Source of the DNA: Cladorhizidae sp. MBARI D1340-BT2
Lineage: Eukaryota; Porifera; Demospongiae; Poecilosclerida; Cladorhizidae
Length of the DNA stretch: 64,000 nucleotides
Direction: 5' to 3'
Assembly: GCA_028752905.1 (NCBI GenBank)
Contig: JAQNBH010000011.1
Span: forward strand, 21,924,841 to 21,988,840
Numbering within the stretch: position 1 is the stretch's first letter; each line of letters opens with the position of its first letter. The position numbers and the translations under genes are program-made. The notes beneath the pieces were generated by a model. It made no database searches. It saw only the letters and a program-made list of their open reading frames with translations, and had not been told where the DNA came from. This document shows positions 8,142 through 20,149 of this stretch, in pieces.

Positions 8142-10007
8142 TTAATGACCGGTGGATGATATCATTTCTTGCCAAGAGAAAGATAATTACAGACTGAGTC
8201 TATTCATGACTGTTGCTTAGTGGCCCTGAATATGTTGCTCTACTGACCGGACCACTTCCTTTTTCAGTTTGAAACGTTCTTCGTGGCATGATGACTAGAG
8301 TTTCCAATTTCATGCAACTCCTTGTCTCAACTTCGACAGTGATTCATGGAAATCCGTGTTTTCTGTTTTCGATAACAGTCATAATTCTGCCATAGTTGAT
8401 TCAATTAAATTTTGTTTGATGTCATTTCTAGTGTTCTCTGATAGGAGGAAGTTAGATTTTTATTTACTGTAGGCAATACCAAGCTATGGTCATTAGAAGA
8501 TGGGTCTTAATTGGCTTTTGAGGATACCATGATTTAATTAACTGGGCTCGAGGAACCAATTCTATTCTGCTCAAATGCTAAATATTCTGGCAGCCTCAGA
8601 ATCAATTTGAGCCTTTGATCCCACCACAGTGGGAAGCTATGACTGTTTCCACAGATGAGGTGCATTTTTAAGTGACCTTGGTGTTGCTACGTAACTGTAT
8701 CTTCTAAGAAAATGTGCCAATGTAGATATTCAACATATCAGTGGAGAGCACACAGAATAAGGAATAAGTAACAAAATGGTATAAAAATGACCTACACTGA
8801 AGTAAGGAAAAAGTTATGGTGTTGGCTTGTGGCTTGGCCCGTTCAGTTAGACAACTTCTGCTGGTCTCAGGCAGTTGTTATGTACCAGGAGTGCTGCCTT
8901 GCCCACTCTGTGTGTCTGCCATCTGATGCCAGGCATGCTGCTCAGCCCATGTGGTTATGGTTAGGCTCCTGCCGATGCATGTATGTCCTGATGTCCAACA
9001 CATTGTGTTCATGGGTAGTCACCCATTTGGTGCATTGGGTTAGCATGCTACTTGTGCCTTGCAGAGGTACATATATGCAAGATCTGCCTCCTAGTGCAAT
9101 GGGTTGGTACAAGGCTTGTGGACTGTTGCATTGAGTTTTACTTGGCTTGCTGTCTGGCTCATCGAGTACTTTGGCTTATTGCATGGAGCATTACCTATTT
9201 GCACACTTACTTCCTGGCTAGTTGGGTTAAGGCACTGCATGTCATGGGCTTATAGTTTATCTAGGCCAATCTGCCACTGCCTGCATATGAGCATGGTAAA
9301 ACTTCATCACTGCCACTTGCCTTTGGTGGTGATTGTGCAGCTAACCATCTAACGACAGTCCTAAATCACCACATGATAATTTAGCTAATTCCGCGAGACA
9401 ATAATGCTTTAAAGTTACAATTGCACTAACCTAAACCACCTACAGATTACTGGGGACAATCAATTCTGGTTAAGTTATCAAACAATACGAGAGAATTAAA
9501 ATCTGCTTTTGTCAATTTTGCTATTAGAAAGTAAACAGAAACAAAGTTCCTTCGATCAAGGACAGATTCCAAGAGCCAGGTAATTGGCTAACCCTCTAAA
9601 AATAGTTTGACATGGTAAGGGTTATGATATGCCTTGGCAGGCTGCCTTAGGCCAAGCAAATTTGGAGTTGATATACTTTGCTTGATGTCTAGCTCAGTGA
9701 ATAGGTACGTGGATATTGCTGACTGTTAATTTGGTGGCTGGAAGCCTACTCTTGTCACATAGGGCGATTGTCTGGCTTGATTCTTGGCATGTGAGGCTTG
9801 CTTACTGGGTAGCAGATGGGATGGTATATATGGCTAACTTTCTTTGCCATGCAGTTTCATACATGGTTAATGGCTTAGAAAATTAGAAACATACATACTT
9901 GTTGCTTAGCTTGGCTTGATGAGTAGTTCATACAGTTGCAGTGTGGTTTGTTGCATGGAGTCCTCGAAACTTCTCAAACTGGCCACCAAAAGGGTTCTAT
10001 TCATAAC

Positions 10008-10070
10008 TATGGCCAATGTTGGACTATCATGGTGCAAGTATGGCCAATTATACTTATCATGGTGCGAGTG
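10008..10070 (+). repeat. Short tandem duplication of about 31 bp
   Basis: Two adjacent segments share TATGGCCAAT and then TATCATGGTGC with AAGT or GAGT following. It is an isolated duplication, not part of a larger array. Confidence 0.55.
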
Positions 10071-10659
10071 TTGTCAACATCTGGTAAGCAATGTGGTGGA
10101 AGGGAAAACTGCAAAAACCAGTCAGCACTAAGATTCTAAAATTGCCCAGGATAAAATCTCACCATAATTATGTGAGGAGGGTGAGGGTATTTATTCTACG
10201 GATTTGAATTTTCACACTATTTGTCATAACTTTTTTGTTCTCCATTTCTTGTAAGTTATTTTGAGGACAACTGTAGTGCATTTGCTGCTCTTTCTAAACC
10301 TAAAGGTTTGTGCATAGCTACCTTCTAGATCAAGATTTGGTAACTAGATTGCCTCACTTATCTGTGCTTTGAAGTTGAGCTTACATGACTTTCCGTGGTT
10401 GGCACAATAACTGATGTGAAAATGCATTGACAGAATCAACAAATCATCTGTCATAAGGTGCATGCCAGAATCATTGAATTGTTAAGCTACTGTCTGCCTG
10501 GCTAGGCCTTGGCACATTATGCTGGCATAAATTTGAGCATAATAGCTCTCCTTTCCACTTGAGCATAATTGCAAAATATTTGGGCATAATGACTCAACAA
10601 ATGTGCTCAACAAATGTGATTATTACAAAACATAATTATTACAGTTTTAAGAATTGTTA

Positions 10660-11100
10660 AACTCTAGCATTACTCCCACTCAACGTAGTCGTGAAGCGCA
10701 GATTGCTGAGATTGTGTAAAATGTCTCTCCAAAATTGAAAAAACTCTTTCAGTTGATGCTGAGGATGGCTGAATCAAAATTACTTTGCTGAATCCCTGAC
10801 TCCACTATGGCAATGTTCCTTTATTATGCTCCCACCATTCCAAAGGGATCACTTCCCTTGCAAGTACCAGCAGCTAAATAAGATGGTAGTTCTAGCTTCA
10901 AATCAATAATGAGATCATCTCTGAAGAAAGGCAATGCCTTCAATGTGTCTACTGAAGCAGCAGTGACCTTCCCTTCCCTGGATTGAAAAGGCGAGCACTC
11001 TTAAATGCATCCATAATTGGTGTAAATCCTGAAAAACTTCACTTCAAAGTAATGGAAACCCCTTGTACACAGTTGCCAGCACAGCTCATCCAGTACTGCT
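10660..11100 (-). pseudogene. hAT transposase C-terminal (hATC) remnant
   Basis: Read on the minus strand, fragments in shifting frames line up with the hAT family C-terminus. From N to C they are FSGFTPIMDAFKSARLFNP, ALPFFRDDLIIDLKLELP, a WWEHNKGTLP-type block, the diagnostic ILIQPSSASTERVFSIL, and SQQSALHDYVEWE. The dimerisation domain of hAT transposases ends in this way. At least three frameshifts or stops separate the blocks, so no protein is made. The upstream RNase-H-like catalytic core is not visible, in line with an internal deletion. This is recognition by motif only; a translated search would confirm it. Confidence 0.78.
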
Positions 11101-11466
11101 CCGGCTGCAGTGCAGTAGCAATCTATTTGCAACGGCAGCTGCATTGGGCCAGTGACGTTGTCATGCCACAGAATCGGACATAAACATTTATGTATGTGTA
11201 AGTGTGATATGTGTAAGTGTTATTATTATTTCCCTGTATCACTCTTAACACTTTGATATCTGTATCACCATTGTATATATAACGGAGTATACTGGTTCAT
11301 ATACCACTTTACCCTATTCTACTCTCACGCATCTATTTATAACTGTTACCTTATTTGGTCATATTTTAGTTGCCCGGCTGGAGTCTATTTAAAGTCCCAG
11401 GCGAGCCCACATGATTCAGTTCTACTCTATACTTATGCTTAACAATTACTAAGATATTCTTAAGGC

Positions 11467-11700
11467 CTAAGAACCTTGTATCTGGGAAGAAGGGGTAATT
11501 GTAGAACTCTGGTGGCAGCAATTACCGCTTAACTGAAACCGGGTTAGCAACCAAAGCTTAAGGTCGAGGTTGAGCATCCGTTGTGAGCTGATATTTATAA
11601 GACGCGCACAACAGACGTACTTGAATTGAATTGCAGCAGTCTCGCCTAGAGCAATAGTATCTGTGTCAGTCTCAGACACTGGTAGTGAAACAGAAGCCAT
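11467..11700 (-). other. Short minus-strand open frame inside the hAT element
   Basis: A 77-codon frame starts 215 bp inside the right terminal repeat and points the same way as the hATC remnant, so it could be the 5' end of the original transposase gene kept after an internal deletion. Its acidic Thr/Asp-rich N-terminus has no motif I recognise. A TGGTGGCAGC primer-site-like word lies within it on the plus strand (11510-11519), so the region may instead be part of an old LTR. Confidence 0.2.
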
Positions 11701-11923
11701 GAAGGCCTGTCAGTCTGTGCATATATTTAACTCAGTCAGCTGTTTGTTTTGGCCACATGGTAGATCACATGACAAGGTCAAAGGTTAGTTTGCATGAGCA
11801 TAATGGTTATATTGAGAGCATAATGATAAGGACTAGGAAGCATAATAATATGATTCTCAGAGCATAGGAGCATAGCATAATAGCTTAAAAAAATTAGCAT
11901 ATGTGCCAAGGCCTATGTCTGGC

Positions 11924-12220
11924 TCTATAGTTTTGGTAGATGGCTTGCTGGTTGGAGTGGCAGGTAAATGTTCTAGGCCAGTGCCCTAGTCCATGAAGCA
12001 TGTCTCTACAACACAAATCTAAATAATTTTCCTCCTAGGGTTGCCAATAAAGTTACATACTGCTGGTTGGTCCAGGTCACAGTTACACAAGGTAAGCCTG
12101 CCTCACAATGGCTAAAGGGTGCTTGGCTGTAGGCATCTGGTACGCAAGACTTGCATTCACTCACTTGCAACTGAATACATGACTTCTTGCGTGGCATATT
12201 GGCTGACTGGATGCCTGACT
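11924..12220. other. Spacer between hAT element and 34-bp minisatellite
   Basis: It has non-repetitive sequence with GGCTTG-like words as in the left flank of the hAT element. No gene is visible. The open frame on the minus strand at 12006-12230 has no domain. Confidence 0.4.
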
Positions 12221-12903
12221 CTCTACACAACCATAGTTAACTGACAATATGGCTCTCAACAAAGCCATAGTTGACTAACAGTTTGGATCTCAACACAGCC
12301 ATAGTTGACTGACAGTGTGGCTCTCAACACAGCCATAGTTGACTGACAGTATGGCTCTCAACACAGCCATAGTTGACTGACAGTATGGCTCTCAACATAG
12401 CCATAGTTGACTGACAGTATGGCTCTCAACACAGCCATAGTTGACTGACAGTATGGCTCTCAACACAGCCATAGTTGGCTGACAATATGGCTCCCAACAC
12501 AGCCATAGTTGACTGACAGTATGGCTCTCAACACAGCCATAGTTGACTGACAGTATGGCTCCCAACACAGCCATAGTTGACTGACAGTATGGCTCTCAAC
12601 ACAGCCATAGTTGACTAACAGTATGGTTCTCAACACAGCATAGTTGAATAATAGTATGGCTCTCAACACAGCCAAAGTTGACTTCAGTATGGCTCTCAAC
12701 ACAGCCATAGTTGACTGACAGTGATTCTCAACACAGCAATTGTTGACTAGCTCTCAACAAAGCCATAGTTGATTACAGTATGGCTCTCAATGCTCTCAAC
12801 ACAGCCATAGTTGACTGACAGTATGGCTCTCAACACAGTAATAGTTGACTAGCTCTCAACACAGCCATAGTTGACTAAAGTATGGCTCTCAACGCTCTCA
12901 ACA
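12221..12903 (+). repeat. 34-bp minisatellite array
   Basis: About 20 copies of a 34-bp unit reading ACAGCCATAGTTGACTGAC then AGTATGGCTCTCAAC. The centre (12300-12600) is near-perfect. Both ends decay with deletions and short units such as the repeated TAGCTCTCAAC. Because 34 is not a multiple of 3, a read-through frame repeats every 102 bp, which explains the open frames on the minus strand. It adjoins the 24-bp array directly. Confidence 0.93.
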
Positions 12904-12936
12904 TGCGCACCAGAGTTCATGAATTCTGGTGTGCAT
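12903..12936. repeat. Near-perfect palindrome at the junction of two satellites
   Basis: The 34-bp segment is centred on CATG at 12918-12921. The left arm CACCAGAGTTCATG is the inverted copy of the first 24-bp unit (CATGAATTCTGGTG), and arms pair over 17 bp each with two mismatches. The left arm is the only inverted piece of the 24-bp satellite that I see; every other unit points the other way. It marks the switch from the 34-bp to the 24-bp array. Confidence 0.85.
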
Positions 12937-15900
12937 CAAGCCATGAACTCTGGTGTGCATCAAGCCATGAACTCTGTTGTGTATCAAGCTATGAACTTTG
13001 GTCTGTATCAAGCTATATGAACTCTGGTGTGTAGCAAAACATGAATTCTGGTGTGTATCAAGCTATGAACTCCAGTCTCTATCAAGCTATATGAATTCTG
13101 GTATGTAGCAAGACATGAACTCTGGTGTGCATCAAGCCATGAACTCTGGCGGGTATGAAGCTATGAACTCTGGTCTGTATCAAGCTATGAACTCGGGTGT
13201 GTAGCAAGTTATGAGGTCTGGTGTGTAGCAGTCATGAACTCTGTATCAAGCCATGAAGTCTGGCATCTCAAGCCATGAACTCTGGTGTGTTTCAACCCAT
13301 GAACTCTGGTGTGCATCAAGCCATGAACTCTGGTGTGCATCAAGCCATGAACTCTGGTGTGTAGCAAGCCATTAACTCAGGCATGCATCAAGCCAGTAAC
13401 TCTGGTGGTATCAAGCTATAATTCTGGTCTGTAGCAAGACATGAACTCTGGTGTGTAGCAGTCATGAACTCCGTATCAAGCCATGAACTCTAGTGTGCAG
13501 CAAGCCTTGAACACTGGTGTGTTAAGCCATGTACTCTGGTGTGTACCAAGCCATGAACACTGTTGTGCATCAAGCCAAGAACTCTGGTGTGCAACAAGCA
13601 TGAACTCTGGTGTGCATCAAACCATGAACTCAGAAGTGCATCAAGCTATGTACAATGGCATGTAGCAAGCTATGAACTCTGGTGTGTACCAAGCTATGTA
13701 TGAACTCTGATGTGTAGCAAGACATGAACTCTGGCGTCCAGCAAGCCATGAACTCCGGGGTGCATCAAGCCATGAACTCTGGTGTGTATCAAGCTATGAA
13801 CTCTAGTGTGTAGCAAGACATGAACTCTGGTGTGAAGGAGTCATGAATTCTGTATCAAGCCATGAACTCTGGTGGCTCGAGCCATGAACTCTGGTGTGCA
13901 TCAAGCCATGAACTTTGGTTTGCATCGAGCCATGAACTCTGGTGTGCATCAAGCCATGAACTCTGGTATGCATCAAGCAATGAACTCATGGTATGCATCA
14001 AGCCATGAACTCTGGTGTGCATCAACCCATGAACTCTGGTATGCATCAAGCCATGAACTCTGGTGCGCAACAAGCCATGAACTCTGGTGTGTAGCAAGCC
14101 ATGAACACTGGTGTGCATCAAGACATGTACTTTAGTTTGCATTGAGCCATGAACTCTGGTGTGCATCAAGCCATGAACTCTGGTTTGCATCAAGCCATGA
14201 ACTCTTGTGTGCATCAAGCCATGAACTCTGGTGTGCATCAAGACATGAACTCTGGCTTGCATCAAGCATGAACTTTGGTGTGCATCAAGCCATGAACTGT
14301 GGTGGGTATCAAGCTATGAACTCTGGTGTGTAGCAAGCCATGAACACTGGTGTATGTCAAGCCATGAACTCTGGTTTGCATCAAGTCATGAACTCTGGTG
14401 TGCAGTAAGCCATGAACTATGGTGTGTATCAAGCTATATGAACTTTGGTGTGTAGCAAAACATGAATTCTGCTGTGTATCAATCAAGCTATGAACTCCAG
14501 TCTATACCAAGCTGTATAAATTCTGGTGTGTAGCAAAACATGAACTCTTATGTGCATCAAGCCATGAACTCTGGCGGGTATCAAGATATTCTAGTCTGTA
14601 TCAAGCTATGAACTCGTGTGTGTATCAAGTTATGAGGTCTGGTGTGTATCAAGCTATGAACTCTGAGGTGTAGCAAGACATGAACTCTGGCGTACAGCAA
14701 GACATGAACTCCGGCGTGCATCAAGCTATGAAATCTGGTGTGTATCAAGCTATGAACTCTGATGTGCAGCAAGACATGAACTCTGGTGTGTAGCAGTCAT
14801 GAACTCTGTAACTAGCCATGAACTATAGGTGTCTCAAGCCATCAACTCTGGTGTACATCAAGCCATGAACTCTGGTGTGCATCAAGCCATGAACTTTGGT
14901 GTGCATGGAGCCATGAACTATGGTGTGCATGAAGCCATGAACTCTGGTGTGCATCAAGCCATGAACTCTGGTGTGCATCAAGCCATGAACTCTGGTGTGT
15001 ATCAAGCCATGAACTATGCTGTGCATCAAGCCATGAACTTTGGTGTGCATCAAGCCATGAACACTGATGGGTATCAAGCTATGAACTCTGGTGTGTAGCA
15101 AGCCTTGAACTCTGGCGTGCAACAAGCCATGAACTCTGGTGTGCATCAAGCCATGAACTCTGGTTTGTCAAGCCATAAACTCTGGTGTGTATAAAGCCAT
15201 GAACTCAGGTGTGCATCAAGCCTTGAACTCTGGGGTGCATCTAACCAAGGACCCTGGTGGGTATCAAGCTATGAACTCTGGTCTGTATATGAACTCTCTG
15301 TGTACAAGACATGAATTCTGGTGTGTATTAAGCTATGAACTCTGGATTGTATCAAAGCTTTATGAATTCTGGTGTGTAGCAAGACATGAACTCTGGTGTG
15401 CATCAAGCCATGAACTCTGGTGGATATCAAGCTATGAACTCTGGTCTGTTTCAAGCTATGAACTCTGGTGTGTCACAAGCATTGAAGTCTGGTGCATAGC
15501 AGTCATGAACTGTATCATCAAGCCATGGACTCTGGTGTCTCAAGCCATGAACCTTGGTGTACATCTAGCCATCAACTCTGGTGTGCAATAAGCCATGAAC
15601 TTTGGTGTGCATCAAACCATGAACTCTGGTGGGTATCAAGCTATGAACTCTGGTGTGTAGCAAGCAATGAACTCTGGCGTTCAGCAAGCCATGAACTCTG
15701 GCATGCATCAAGCTATGAACTCTGGTGTGTATCAAGCTATGAACTATGGTGTGTAGCAAGACATGAACTCTGGTGTGTAGCAGTCATGAAATCTGTATCA
15801 ATCCATGAATTCTGGTGTTTAAAGCCATGAGCTCTGGTGTGCATCAAGCCATGAACTTTGTTGTGCATCAAGCCACGAACTCTGGTGTGTACCAAGCGAT

Positions 15901-18900
15901 GAACACTGGTGTGTAGGAAGCCATGAACTCTGGAGTGCAGCAAACCATCAACTCTGGTGTGCATCAAGCCATGAACTCTGGTCTGTATCAAGCTATGAAC
16001 TCTGGTGTGTAGCAAGACATTATTAACTTTGATATGTAGCAGTCATGAACTCTGTCTCAAGCCATGAACTCTGGCGTGCAGCAAGCCATGAACTCTGGCA
16101 TGCAACAAGCCATGAAATCAGGTGTGTCAAGCCATGAACTCTGGTGTGTAACAACAAGCCATGAATACTGGTATGCATCAAGCCATGAACTCTGGTGTAC
16201 ATCAAGCCATGAACACTGGTGTGCATCAAGCTATGAACTCTGGTGTCTATCAAGCTATGAACTCTGGTCTGTATCAAGTGATATGAACTCTGGTGTGTAG
16301 CAAGACATGAACTTTGGTGTGCATCAAGCCATGAACTCTGGTGGGTATCAGGCTATGAACTCTGGTCTGTATCAAGCTATGAACTCAGGTGTGTAGCAAG
16401 CCATGAAGTCTGGTGTGTAGCAGTCATGAACTCTGTTTCAAGCCATGAACTCTGGTGTCTTAAGCCATGAACTCTGGTGTACAGCAAGCCATGAACTCTG
16501 GTGTGCATCAAGCCATGAACTCTGGTGCATCAAGCCATAAACTCTGGTGTGCATCAATCAATGAACTTTTTTTTTCCTCAAGCTATGAACTCTGGTTGGT
16601 ATCAAATAATGAACTTTGGTGTGTAGCAAGCCATGAACTGTGGTGTGCATCAAGCTACACGTATGAACTCTGGTATGCATCAAGCCATGAACTCTGCTGT
16701 GTATCAGCTATGAACTCTGGTGTTTATCAAGCCATTAACTCTGGTGTGTTCCAAGCCATTAAATCTGGTGTGCAGCAAGTGATGAACTCTATCAATTCTG
16801 GTGTACATCAAGCCATGAACTCTGGTGTGTATCGAGCTATGGTCTCTGGTGTATATCAAGCCATGCACTCTGGTGTGTATCAAGCCATGCACTCTGGTGT
16901 GTATCAAGCCATGAACTCTGGTGGATATCAAGATATGAACTCTGGTCTGTATCAAGCTATGAACTCTGGTGTATAGCAAGACATGAACTCTGATGTGCAT
17001 CAAGCCATAAACATCATGCCATGAACTCTGGTGTGCATCAAGGCATGAACTCGGATGTGCATCAAGCAATGAACTCTGGTGTTTATCAAGCTATGAACTC
17101 TGGTCAGCATCAAGTCATGAACTCTGGCGTGCATCAAGCTATTAAATCTGGTGTATATCAAGCTATGAACTCTGATGTGCAACAAGACATGAACTCTGGT
17201 GTGTAGCAGTCATGGACTCTGTAACTAGCCATGAACTATAGGTGTCTCAAGCCATCAACTCTGGTGTACATCAAGCCATGAACTCTGGTGTGCATCAAGC
17301 CATGAACTTTGGTGTGCATGGAGCCATGAACTATGGTGTGCATGAAGCCATGAACTCTGGTGTGCATCAAGCCATGAACTCTGGTGTGCATCAAGCCATG
17401 AACTCTGGTGTGTATCAAGCCATGAACTCTGGTGTGCATCAAGCCATGAACTTTGGTGTGTAGCAAGCCATGAACACTGGCCTGCATCAAGCCATGAACT
17501 CTGGTGTGCATCAAGCCTTGAATTCTGGTGTGTAGCAAGCCATGAACTCTAGTGTATAGAAAGACATGAACTCTGGTGTGTATAGATAGAGCTATGAACT
17601 CTGGTCTGTATCAAACTACGAACTTTAGTGTCTGGCAAGACATGAACACTGGTGTGTATCAAGCCATGAACTCTGGTGTGCATCAAGCCATGAACTCGGG
17701 TGTGTAGCAAGCCATGAACTCAAGCATGCATCAAGCCAGTAACTCTGGTGTGTATCAAGCTATGAATTCTGGTCTGTAGCAAGACATGAACTCTGGTGTG
17801 TAGCTGTCATGAACTCCGTATCAAGCCATGAACTCTAGTGTGCAGCAAGCATTGAACACTGGTGTGTTAAGCCACTCTGGTGTGTACCAAGCCATGAACT
17901 CTGGTGTGCATCAAGCCAAGAACGCTGGTGTGCAACAAGCATGAACTCTGGTGTGCATCAAACCATGAACTCAGGTGTGCATCAAGCTATGAACAATGGA
18001 ATGTAGCAAGCTATGAACTCTGGTGTGTATCAAGCTATATATGAACTCTGATGTGTAGCAAGACATGAACTCTGGCGTCCAGCAAGCAATAAACTCCGGG
18101 GTGCATCAAGCCATGAACTCTGATGTGTATCAAGCTATGAACTCTAGTGTGTAGCAAGACATGAACTCTGGTGTGTAGGAGTCATGAATTCTGTATCAAG
18201 CCATGAACTCTGGTGGCTCGAGCAATGAACTCTGGTGTATGTCAAGCCATGAACTCTGGTGTGCATCAAGCCATGAACTTTGGTTTGCATCGAGCCATGA
18301 AATCTGGTGTGCATCAAGCCATGAACATTGGTGTGCATCAAGCCATGAACTCTGGTGTGCATCAAGCCATGAACTCTGGTATGCATCAAGCTATGAACTC
18401 TGGTGTGCATCAAGCCATGAACTCTGGTGTACATCAACCCATGAACTCTGGTGTGCATCAAGCCTTGAACTCTGGTGTGTAGCAAGCCATGAACACTGGT
18501 GTGCATCAAGACATGTACTTTAGTTTGCATCGAGCCATGAACTCTGGTGTGCATCAAGCCATGAACTCTGGTTTGCATCAAGCCATGAACTCTTGTGTGC
18601 ATCATGCCTTGAACTCTGGTGTGCATCAAGCCATGAACACTGGCTTGCATCAAGCATGAACTTTGGTGTGCATCAAGCCATGAACTGTGGTGGGTATCAA
18701 GCTATAAACTCTAGTGTGAAGAAAGCCATGAACACTGGTGTGTGTCAAGCCATGAACTCTGGTTTGCATCAAGTCATGAACTCTGGTGTGCAGCAAGCCA
18801 TGAACTATGGTGTGTATCAAGCTATATGAACTCTGGTGTGTAGCAAAACATGAATTCTGCTGCTGTGTATCAATCAAGCTATGAACTCCAGTCTATATCA

Positions 18901-20149
18901 AGCTGTATAAATTCTGGTGTGTAGCAAAACATGAACTCTTATGTGCATCAAGCCATGAGCTCTGGCGGGTATCAAGATATTCTAGTCTGTATCAAGCTAT
19001 GAACTCGTGTGTGTATCAAGTTATGAAATCTGGTGTGTATCAAGCTATGAACTCTGATGTGCAGCAAGACATGAACTCTGGTGTGCATCAAGCCATGAAC
19101 TTTGGTGTGCATGGAGCCATGAACTATGGTGTGCATGAAGCCATGAACTCTGGTGTGCATCAAGCCATGAACTCTAGTGTGCATCAAGCCATGAACTCTG
19201 GTGTGTATCAAGCCATGAACTCTGGTGTGCATCAAGCCATGAACTTTGGTTTGCATCAAGCCATGAACACTGATGGGTATCAAGCTATGAACTCTGGTGT
19301 GTAGCAAGCCTTGAACTCTGGCGTGCAACAAGCGATGAACTCTGGTGTGCATCAAGCCATGAACTGTGGTTTGTCAAGCATAAACTCTGGTGTGTATCAA
19401 GCCATAAACTCAGGTGTGCATCAAGCCATGAACTCTGGTGTGCATCTAGCCAAGGACTCTGGTGGGTATCAAGCTATGAACTCTGGTCTGTATATGAACT
19501 CTCTGTGTACAAGACATGAACTCTGGTGTGTATTAAGCTATGAACTCTGGATTGTATCAAAGCTTTATGAACTCTGGTGTGTAGCAATACATGAACTCTG
19601 GTGTGCATCAACCCATGAACTCTGGTGGATATCAAGCTATGAACTCTGGTCTGTTTCAAGCTATGAACTCTGGTGTGTCACAAGCATTGAAGTCTGGTGC
19701 ATAGCAGTCATGAACTGTATCATCAAGCCGTGGAATCTGGTGTCTCAAGCCATGAACCTTGGTGTACATCTAGCCATCAACTCTGGTGTGCAATAAGCCA
19801 TGAACTTTGGTGTGCATCAAACCATGAACTCTGGTGGGTATCAAGCTATGAACTCTGGTGTGTGGCAAGCAACGAACTCTGGCGTTCAGCAAGCCATGAA
19901 CTCTGGCATGCATCAAGCTATGAACTCTGGTGTGTATCTAGCTATGAACTATGGTATGTAGCAAGACATTATTAACTTTGATATGTAGCAGTCATGAACT
20001 CTGTCTCAAGCCATGAACTCTGGCATGCAGCAAGCCATGAACTCTGGCATGCTGCAAGCCATGAACTCTGGTGTGTCAAGCCATGAACTCTGGTGTGTAA
20101 CAACAAGCCATGAACACTGGTATGCATCAAGCCATGAACTCTGGTGTAC

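Larger units (their letters stand above)
7743..10494. other. Non-satellite sequence without a confirmed gene
   Basis: About 2.75 kb between the retroelement and the hAT element. The only stretch with some coding character is 7905-8141 (listed separately). Around 8800-9350 and 9640-9990 the sequence is enriched in degenerate copies of motifs such as GGCTTG and TTGGCTTG, and the same flavour resumes at 11930-11990 beyond the hAT element. This may be an old decayed repeat. The short open frames there are interrupted and show no domain. Confidence 0.5.
10503..11915 (-). mobile_element. Degenerate hAT DNA transposon
   Basis: The ends read TAGGCCTTGGCACATTATGC on the left and AGCATATGTGCCAAGGCCTA on the right, inverted repeats with a 1-nt gap. 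Next to both ends are several copies of GAGCATAAT-type motifs (about 10533, 10560, 10581; 11795, 11812, 11836, 11872), which look like subterminal transposase sites. The minus strand carries a broken hAT C-terminal dimerisation domain. With the 8-bp target duplication this makes a consistent hAT copy of 1,413 bp, shorter than autonomous hAT elements and so internally deleted. Confidence 0.8.
10495..11923. repeat. 8-bp target duplication of hAT element (one mismatch)
   Basis: TGCCTGGC at 10495-10502 and TGTCTGGC at 11916-11923 directly flank the terminal inverted repeats and match at 7 of 8 positions. Eight base pairs is the duplication length of hAT transposases. Confidence 0.72.

Noticed and set aside
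8787..9352. Overlapping Cys/Trp/Leu-rich open frames of up to 115 codons
   Set aside because: They sit in degenerate GGCTTG-like repeat sequence, overlap in different frames, and have no recognisable motif.
12221..12903. CRISPR-like array
   Set aside because: Units follow each other without unique spacers, the context is eukaryotic, and there are no cas genes.
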